Shown: positions 1 through 4,045 of the stretch, in pieces
How positions within the stretch are numbered: the first letter of the stretch is position 1
How the letters are laid out: each line of letters starts with the position of its first letter
From: Prevotellaceae bacterium
Lineage (GTDB): Bacteria; Bacteroidota; Bacteroidia; Bacteroidales; UBA932
Assembly: GCA_031264875.1 (NCBI GenBank)
Contig: JAISDK010000029.1
Span: 1-5,921, forward strand
Direction: 5' to 3'
Length of the DNA: 5,921 bases
Translations under genes and position numbers: made by a program
Notes under the pieces: generated by a model
Databases searched by the model: none
What the model was told of the DNA's origin: nothing
Seen by the model: only the letters and a program-made list of their open reading frames with translations

Positions 1-15
1 TGGGATGCGACACAC

Positions 16-109
16 TCGTGCTAAAAGCAAAGCTCCTGCTTTGTGAGCTGCAAACAATCAATTATTTATACTGAAATACTGGATTGCAAGGCAGAAGCCT
101 TGCTTTTAA
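16..109. repeat. 94-bp palindromic doublet repeat, copy 1
   Basis: This segment is identical over all 94 bases to 571-664; identity stops sharply at both ends (c15 against g570, c110 against a665). The two ends are inverted repeats of each other: taaaagcaa at the left is mirrored at the right, and 19 of 22 terminal bases match. Each end also folds alone. The left has stem aaagca (24-29) with tgcttt (37-42); the right has stem gcaaggc (86-92), loop agaa, and gccttgc (97-103). The middle is AT-rich and has no ORF. Two hairpins in opposite orientation is the architecture of REP doublets (BIMEs) or small non-autonomous elements. That identity is an inference, since no transposase is present and no target-site duplication is visible. 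Confidence 0.9.
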
Positions 110-137
110 CTCGACGTAGCTAAGACGCTACGCCGAG
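110..137. repeat. Hairpin carrying the cgacgtag motif
   Basis: An 11-position stem with one mismatch (a114 against c133) pairs 110-120 with 127-137 around the six-base loop 121-126. It starts at the base after repeat copy 1. The mismatch becomes a U-G wobble in minus-strand RNA. The stem contains cgacgtag, a motif that recurs at the ends of the fold-back element at 288-573. No T-tract follows on either strand, so it does not read as an intrinsic terminator. Confidence 0.7.
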
Positions 138-146
138 CAGGGATTG

Positions 147-276
147 TAACTAGACTAGTTATCGCCCGATAACTAGTCTAGTTACCGCCCGATAACTAGA
201 CTAGTTACCGCCCGATAACTAGACTAGTTACCGCCCGATAACTAGACTAGTTACAACCCGGTAACTAGACTAGTTA
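147..276. repeat. Tandem array of six 15-bp palindromes, 23-bp period
   Basis: Six copies of the palindrome taactag-N-ctagtta start at 147, 170, 193, 216, 239 and 262, always exactly 23 bp apart. The 8-bp spacers are tcgcccga, then ccgcccga three times, then caacccgg. The central base is A in five units and T in unit 2, while the spacers around unit 2 keep their orientation. The outer edges are also inverted: agggattgtaac at 139-150 faces gttacaaccct at 273-283. Each unit carries two CTAG tetranucleotides, so twelve lie within 130 bp. The constant short spacers exclude CRISPR, and the period is not a multiple of three, so the array is non-coding. It could be a protein-binding array, a cruciform-forming element or an expanded REP-like sequence; the sequence does not decide. 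Confidence 0.95.
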
Positions 277-304
277 CAACCCTCGCACGGCGTAGTCTCC
301 AGAC

Positions 305-322
305 CAATGTCGTCAAATTAAG
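305..322 (+). repeat. Dispersed 18-bp repeat, copy in fold-back element
   Basis: The 18 bases caatgtcgtcaaattaag occur here and identically at 3702-3719. A diverged inverted copy lies in the right arm of the fold-back element (540-556). The flanks on both sides differ between copies, so this short sequence is the conserved core. Confidence 0.85.
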
Positions 323-418
323 GGCTGAAAGCCCGATAATCAATAGCATAGGGCAACGCCCTATGAACGGAATACATCTCATTTACTAAGCCCTGAAACG
401 AAGTTCGACGTAGTCAAA

Positions 419-462
419 GGGCGTAATCAAATGAAACAAACCTGATTACGCCCCGTTGGGGC
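419..462. repeat. Two mutually exclusive hairpins in the centre of the fold-back element
   Basis: Bases 419-429 (gggcgtaatca) pair perfectly with 443-453 around a 13-nt loop. Bases 450-454 (gcccc) pair with 458-462 (ggggc) around loop gtt. The two stems share 450-453, so a single strand can form only one at a time. No gene lies immediately downstream on either strand, so a switching role cannot be assigned. Confidence 0.6.
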
Positions 463-570
463 TTGATGGTGAGGGCGCATTTTCTACACAGGGCGTTGCC
501 CTGTGCTATTGATATCGCTCTTTCAGAGCTTTTTATGGCTTAACTTGATGACATTGGTCTCCAGACTACG

Positions 571-664
571 TCGTGCTAAAAGCAAAGCTCCTGCTTTGTG
601 AGCTGCAAACAATCAATTATTTATACTGAAATACTGGATTGCAAGGCAGAAGCCTTGCTTTTAA
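571..664. repeat. 94-bp palindromic doublet repeat, copy 2
   Basis: Exact copy of 16-109, 555 bp downstream in the same orientation. Its first three bases (tcg) also complete the right end of the fold-back element at 288-573, so the two elements abut or overlap by 3 bp. The gcaaggc hairpin lies at 641-658. The next structured element begins two bases after it ends. Perfect identity suggests recent duplication, recent transposition or gene conversion between the copies. Confidence 0.9.
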
Positions 665-666
665 AG

Positions 667-732
667 GGGCTATTGCCTATAAGTCTTAAGGACTTTAAAG
701 TCCTTAAAAAAAATACTTACAAGCAATAGCCC
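667..732 (-). repeat. 66-bp near-palindrome downstream of prfC, probable 3'-UTR hairpin
   Basis: Bases 667-687 are the inverted copy of 712-732 at 18 of 21 positions, with the terminal ten (gggctattgc) perfect. Inside lies a perfect 22-bp palindrome (686-707) containing aaggacttt. Two of the three arm mismatches (677/722 and 679/720) become G-U wobbles in minus-strand RNA but are C-A mismatches in plus-strand RNA. This favours a role in the prfC transcript, whose stop codon lies 37 bases upstream on that strand. The run of eight A after the inner palindrome would be a U-run before, not after, the inner stem in minus-strand RNA, so this is not a textbook intrinsic terminator. It may stabilise the 3' end or be another palindromic repeat. 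Confidence 0.7.
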
Positions 733-768
733 TGAAATTGCAGTTAAACTTCTTACGGCGTCAGTGAG

Positions 769-2352
769 TTAATGATTAACCATTAAATGGAACTTTATTT
801 TGTCGAATTTATCTTCCGCCATTTTAAGAGCGAAAGCCGAATCGGCGAGATAAACATTTCTGCCATACTTATCCAGCGCAATATTACTGTATTTACGGGT
901 AATGAAATCGTCTATTTGATTTTTATCTTCGCCGTCGAACCAGCAGGCCTTGTAAATCGACAGAGGTTCGTACTTGCATTTAGCGCCATACTCGTATTCC
1001 AAACGATACTGAATGACGTCAAACTGCAACATTCCGACACAGCCGATTACTTTTCGTCCGTTTATTTTCAGGGTAAACAGCTGGGCTACGCCTTCGTCCA
1101 TTAGCTGGTCGATACCTTTTGCCAGCTGTTTCGATTTCATCGGGTCGGCATTTTCTATATATCGGAACAGTTCGGGGGAAAAATTGGGTATCCCCCTGAA
1201 ATTAAGCAATTCTCCTTCGGTAAGAGTATCTCCTATTTTAAAGTTTCCGGTATCGTGCAACCCCACAATATCTCCCGGAAACGATTCATCGACAATAGAC
1301 TTTTTGTCGGCAAGGAAAGCATTGGGCGACGAAAACCGCATCTGCTTTTTCGATGCAACATGAAAATAAATCCTGTTACGCTCGAAAACACCCGAGCAAA
1401 CTTTGAGAAACGCTATCCTGTCACGATGATTGGGATCAAGGTTTGCATGTATTTTAAACACGAAGCCGGTAAGCTTAGGCTCAAAGGGACTTATTTCACG
1501 AACATCTGTCACGGACTTTTGCGGATAAGGAGCAATTTCCACGAAGCAGTTCAGCAGTTCACGGACGCCAAAATTATTCATGGCGCTACCGAAAAATATC
1601 GGAGCAAGCTTGCCCGCATCATATTTCGGCTTATCAAATACGGAATAAACGGTTTCAATAACGTCCAAGTCGTCTATCAGTTGCCTGTTTGCCTTGTCAC
1701 CCAGCGCCGACCACGCTTCGGTCGATTTCAAATCGGTGATTTCCAAAATATCTGTAGCCGATTTCTGCCTGTTTGCCGAGCAGAACAGTTGCAGTTTTTT
1801 CTCAAAACGATTGTAAACGCCCTTGAACGAAGACCCGGCGCCTGCCGGCCAGCTAAGCGGAATAACATCTATTTTCAGTTCCTTTTCTATTTCGTCCAGC
1901 AAATCGAAAGGATCTTTGGCCTCCCTGTCGAGCTTGTTCACAAAAACAATCACGGGAGTATTTCTCATTCTGCACACCTCCATTAAGCGGCGCGTTTGCA
2001 GTTCGACGCCCTTTGCCCCGTCAATCACAATGATCACACTGTCCACGGCAGTCAAAGTTCGGTAAGTATCCTCTGCAAAATCCTCATGTCCGGGAGTATC
2101 CAGAATATTGACTTTCCTGTCCCGGTATTCAAAAGTCATAACCGAAGTCGAAACAGAAATGCCCCTCTGGCGTTCTATTTCCATGAAATCGGACATCGCC
2201 GATTTTCGTATCTTATTCGATTTCACAGCTCCGGCAACATGTATGGCGCCACCGAAGAGCAAAAGTTTTTCCGTCAGCGTTGTTTTCCCCGCGTCGGGAT
2301 GAGCAATAACCGCAAGCGTTCTGCGTCTTTCAATTTCCTGTTTGAAAGTCAT
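769..2352 (-). CDS. prfC: Peptide chain release factor 3 (RF3)
   Basis: RF3 is the ribosome-dependent translational GTPase that removes RF1 or RF2 from the ribosome after peptide release; it acts in the cytoplasm. The 527-residue length matches the family (529 in E. coli). All G motifs are visible: P-loop AHPDAGKTT (17-25), the RQRGIS switch I segment (61-66), DTPGH (85-89), NKLD (139-142) and GSA (255-257). A beta-barrel domain II follows at about 290-385, then the RF3 C-terminal domain to the end. The H18-P-D in the P-loop and the absence of an EF-G domain IV separate it from EF-G, TetM and BipA. The ATG at 2352 gives the canonical N-terminus; no Shine-Dalgarno precedes it, as is usual in Bacteroidota. 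It lies 41 bp behind the DUF1573 gene on the same strand, with no promoter or terminator obvious between them, so co-transcription is likely. The 66-bp palindrome lies just past the stop. Confidence 0.97.
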   Translation of the reverse strand: MTFKQEIERRRTLAVIAHPDAGKTTLTEKLLLFGGAIHVAGAVKSNKIRKSAMSDFMEIERQRGISVSTSVMTFEYRDRKVNILDTPGHEDFAEDTYRTLTAVDSVIIVIDGAKGVELQTRRLMEVCRMRNTPVIVFVNKLDREAKDPFDLLDEIEKELKIDVIPLSWPAGAGSSFKGVYNRFEKKLQLFCSANRQKSATDILEITDLKSTEAWSALGDKANRQLIDDLDVIETVYSVFDKPKYDAGKLAPIFFGSAMNNFGVRELLNCFVEIAPYPQKSVTDVREISPFEPKLTGFVFKIHANLDPNHRDRIAFLKVCSGVFERNRIYFHVASKKQMRFSSPNAFLADKKSIVDESFPGDIVGLHDTGNFKIGDTLTEGELLNFRGIPNFSPELFRYIENADPMKSKQLAKGIDQLMDEGVAQLFTLKINGRKVIGCVGMLQFDVIQYRLEYEYGAKCKYEPLSIYKACWFDGEDKNQIDDFITRKYSNIALDKYGRNVYLADSAFALKMAEDKFDKIKFHLMVNH

Positions 2353-2393
2353 AACTTAATCAAGCAACAATCAATATCAATTAGTGGCAACCG

Positions 2394-3452
2394 TTATTCT
2401 ATCGTGCCTATCATGTAAAACACAATTTGCCTTTGTTTCGGCGCATTAGTGACCACGGTCGTGCCATAGAACTTTTCGCCCGGATCGCTTGCCGTCAATT
2501 CCAGCTGTAAAGTAGTCGATTTGCCAGGTTTAACAGTATTTGCGGCTATCGAGGACTGCACGCAGGTACAGTCGCTCGTAACTTTGCGGATTATCAAGTC
2601 CGATTTCCCGTCATTTTTAATCTGGAAAGTTCCGGTCACCTTGCTTCCCTTTTTAATTTTATCGAACTGATGATTAGTCTTCTCCGTCACAATAACAGGC
2701 GCCTTCTCAAGTTCGCCGGCAGTAAGGTTCGAGAAATCCTCTTCAATATTAGCCCTCACCGTAAGCGTACCTTTTGCAGCCTTAACTTTCACCGTTATAT
2801 CGTCGGTCACCAGTCCGAAGTCCTTTTTCCGTGCAGCGTTGTACGTGCAGCTAATCGTTCCTTTGGCGCCGGCGGGAATACTTACGGGATCTGCCTTTAC
2901 GGTTATGTGAGCCGGCACGTTTTCAAAAGCAATGATTGCGGGAGTTGTACCCGTGTTGATAACCTCCAGATTCTCGGTTCTCATGCTTGTAGATAATATT
3001 CTGTACAGCTCGAAAATACTTTTTTTGAATCGCACCTTGTCGATCGCAAAAGGATACTGTTCTTCAACAGTCAAGACCTTTGCCTCCACGTTTCCCTTGA
3101 TATTCAAAATTACGCGATCGGGTTCCGCATTGGAGATAACGGTAAGATTTTTATCAAAATAGTTTGGTCGTCCGGAAGGGTCGAACGTGGCTTTCACTAT
3201 TCCCGACTTGCCCGGCTGAACGGCTTCCTTAGTGTATTCCGGAGAAGTGCATCCGCACGAAGTCTCGACATTACGTATGACTAAAGGAGCATTTCCCGTA
3301 TTTTTAAATGTAAACACGTGTGAAACCGGCCCGTTGGCTTCCTTCACATTGCCGAAATCATGCTTGACTTCCGAAAACTGTATTTTAGCCTGGGCGAATG
3401 TGCCGGCATAAACTAAACTGAAATAAAACGATAACAATACTAACTTTTTCAT
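2394..3452 (-). CDS. Exported protein with two DUF1573 domains
   Basis: The 352-residue protein starts with a Sec signal peptide (KK, a hydrophobic stretch at 4-16, cleavage probably after AQA at about 22), so it should be periplasmic or surface-exposed. A DUF1573 domain spans about 23-125, with the family pattern: F-x-x-V-x-H-D-F-G-x-V (26-36), F-K-N-T-G (49-53), SCGCT (65-69) and PGKSG (80-84). A second copy at about 257-352 has HQFDKI, IKNDG, SDCTC (293-297) and PGKS. The region between (about 126-245) looks like a third, diverged immunoglobulin-like module (VINTG, IPAGAKG) without the C-x-C pair. These ASH/Ig-like domains are common in exported Bacteroidota proteins, but their function is not established and I assign none. 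The C-x-C pairs could form disulfides or bind a ligand; that is inference. The ATG at 3452 gives the clean signal peptide. The gene precedes prfC, probably in one transcript. Confidence 0.93.
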   Translation of the reverse strand: MKKLVLLSFYFSLVYAGTFAQAKIQFSEVKHDFGNVKEANGPVSHVFTFKNTGNAPLVIRNVETSCGCTSPEYTKEAVQPGKSGIVKATFDPSGRPNYFDKNLTVISNAEPDRVILNIKGNVEAKVLTVEEQYPFAIDKVRFKKSIFELYRILSTSMRTENLEVINTGTTPAIIAFENVPAHITVKADPVSIPAGAKGTISCTYNAARKKDFGLVTDDITVKVKAAKGTLTVRANIEEDFSNLTAGELEKAPVIVTEKTNHQFDKIKKGSKVTGTFQIKNDGKSDLIIRKVTSDCTCVQSSIAANTVKPGKSTTLQLELTASDPGEKFYGTTVVTNAPKQRQIVFYMIGTIE

Positions 3453-3512
3453 GAATATATGTTTAAAATTATATTTTATTAAAAATCCAACACCTGAAAA
3501 ACCGGAATAAAT

Positions 3513-3543
3513 AAAAGGAAGCAGGAATCCTGCTCCCCCTTTT
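3513..3543. terminator. Terminator-like hairpin in the DUF1573 leader
   Basis: Stem agcagg (3520-3525), loop aat, cctgct (3529-3534), extended through an internal loop by aaaagg (3513-3518) with cctttt (3538-3543). It is followed by T-rich sequence on both strands: ttttt on plus, and ttttatttatt on minus. No gene converges on it. On the minus strand it lies between the predicted promoter at 3650-3682 and the DUF1573 start at 3452. It could therefore attenuate that operon or block read-through from either side. Confidence 0.55.
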
Positions 3544-3570
3544 TAGTATATATATATTAACCCACTCAAC

Positions 3571-3589
3571 AATTATGAAAAACATAATT
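3571..3589. other. Small perfect hairpin in the DUF1573 leader
   Basis: Stem aattatg (3571-3577) pairs with cataatt (3583-3589) around loop aaaaa. In minus-strand RNA it forms ahead of the terminator-like hairpin at 3513-3543. It is AT-only apart from one G-C pair, so it is weak and could be chance in an AT-rich leader. Confidence 0.35.
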
Positions 3590-3649
3590 TCGCTTTTAGA
3601 TGAGATAATATCCAAAAAGTTTAACATCCTGTTTAAAAAAAAAACGCTG

Positions 3650-3682
3650 CAAAGGTAGAAATATCTTTTTTTAATTAACAAC
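3650..3682 (-). promoter_or_regulatory. Bacteroidota-type promoter for DUF1573-prfC
   Basis: On the minus strand TACCTTTG (3657 to 3650) matches the -7 consensus TAnnTTTG exactly. GTTG (3682 to 3679), three of four bases of the -33 TTTG, lies 21 bp upstream. The box is followed by CAGCG, and the other promoter here has the similar CTACCTTTGC context. Start of transcription near 3643 would give a leader of about 190 nt. A promoter nearer the gene is possible (minus-strand TAATTTTA at about 3471), but it has no matching -33. Confidence 0.55.
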
Positions 3683-3701
3683 GAATCGTCGGAGCGTGGG
3701 G

Positions 3702-3719
3702 CAATGTCGTCAAATTAAG
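3702..3719 (+). repeat. Dispersed 18-bp repeat, intergenic copy
   Basis: Identical over 18 bases to 305-322 in the fold-back element, more than 3 kb away, and located about 20 bp upstream of the minus-strand promoter. The sequence on both sides differs from the other copy, apart from a weak cgtNgg-like resemblance on the left. Confidence 0.85.
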
Positions 3720-3772
3720 TAATTGTCGAGAAATAAACTGACTGAATGACAAACAACAATAATGATCAATTG

Positions 3773-3851
3773 TATTGCCGTCAGCTTTAGCTGACGGATA
3801 AGAAAATAAAGGATGTTCAAAAAGTTCCGTCAGCTAAAGCTGACGGCAATA
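3773..3851. repeat. Palindromic doublet with 26-bp perfect inverted arms
   Basis: Bases 3773-3798 and 3826-3851 are perfect inverted copies separated by a 27-bp AT-rich spacer. Each arm is itself a hairpin: ccgtcagct, two-base loop, agctgacgg. The strand can fold either as one long 26-bp stem or as two separate 9-bp hairpins. The design matches the 94-bp repeat (two hairpins in inverted orientation around an AT-rich middle), but the sequence differs, so it would be a second REP-doublet-like family. It lies between the two divergent promoters and could also insulate them. Confidence 0.9.
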
Positions 3852-3908
3852 TTTTATCATAAGAGATTAAGAAAACAGTCAATTTATTTCACAACAATTC
3901 CTAAGCCG

Positions 3909-3943
3909 TGCTGTTGCCTGCAAATATCGTTTCGGCAACAGCA
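3909..3943. other. 10-bp inverted repeat upstream of the 4046 gene
   Basis: tgctgttgcc (3909-3918) is the exact inverse of ggcaacagca (3934-3943), with a 15-bp gap. The right arm overlaps the first 20-bp direct repeat. It could be a regulator site or a hairpin; it lies about 47 bp ahead of the -33 box. Confidence 0.5.
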
Positions 3944-3980
3944 AATCCGTGTTTCGTCAGCAGCAAAGCCATGTTTCGTC
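3939..3980 (+). promoter_or_regulatory. 20-bp direct repeats just upstream of a promoter
   Basis: cagcaaatccgtgtttcgtc (3939-3958) and cagcaaagccatgtttcgtc (3961-3980) differ at two positions and start 22 bp apart, about two helical turns. A more degenerate third copy (ctgcaaatatcgtttcggc) lies at 3918-3936. The last repeat ends 9 bp before the -33 box, the usual place for an activator site. No regulator gene is nearby. Confidence 0.5.
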
Positions 3981-3989
3981 TAAAAAAGA

Positions 3990-4020
3990 TTTGTGCAGGA
4001 TAGAATTGTGCCTACCTTTG
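3990..4020 (+). promoter_or_regulatory. Strong Bacteroidota promoter for the surface-repeat gene
   Basis: TTTG (3990-3993), a 19-bp spacer, and TACCTTTG (4013-4020) match the Bacteroidota housekeeping consensus exactly in both boxes and spacing. Transcription should begin at about 4025-4028, leaving a leader of about 20 nt before the ATG at 4046. Confidence 0.85.
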
Positions 4021-4045
4021 CCGCCTGAATTTAGTGATTAATAAG

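Larger units (their letters stand above)
288..573. repeat. 286-bp fold-back (imperfect inverted repeat) element
   Basis: The 34-bp ends 288-321 and 540-573 are inverted copies with five mismatches. Both begin, in opposite orientation, with cgRcgtagtct and continue through agaccaatgtc. The similarity carries on inward: a small hairpin (322-334 left, 517-529 right), then atcaatagca, then an 8-bp hairpin (catagggc with gccctatg at 347-365; cacagggc with gccctgtg at 487-505). The two latter stems differ at base pairs that changed together. The centre (366-486) is unique and holds further hairpins. No ORF is credible. The form suggests either one MITE-like fold-back element or two copies of one palindromic repeat inserted head to head. 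Confidence 0.85.

Noticed and set aside
147..276. CRISPR array
   Set aside because: Spacers are only 8 bp and nearly identical, and repeats are 15-bp full palindromes; there are no cas genes. It is a tandem palindrome array.
16..664. A classical composite transposon with the 94-bp repeats as IS ends
   Set aside because: There is no transposase ORF, each copy is far too short to encode one, and no target-site duplication is visible.
686..713. Intrinsic terminator formed by the 22-bp palindrome and adjacent A/T run
   Set aside because: The A-run follows the palindrome on plus and would be a U-run preceding the hairpin on minus, so neither strand has the hairpin-then-U order. I list only the wider structure.
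787..2418. Several plus-strand ORFs of 64-243 codons opposite prfC
   Set aside because: They are antisense shadows of a well-conserved gene; none has a recognisable domain or promoter, and they overlap one another.
2670..3162. Two plus-strand ORFs opposite the DUF1573 gene
   Set aside because: Antisense shadows of a gene with clear domains and a signal peptide.
3469..3627. Short minus-strand leader ORF of 52 codons (up to 70 from 3681)
   Set aside because: It lies inside the predicted leader, has a low-complexity hydrophobic and aromatic composition, reads through both hairpins and resembles no family I know. The longer version would begin upstream of the predicted transcript start.
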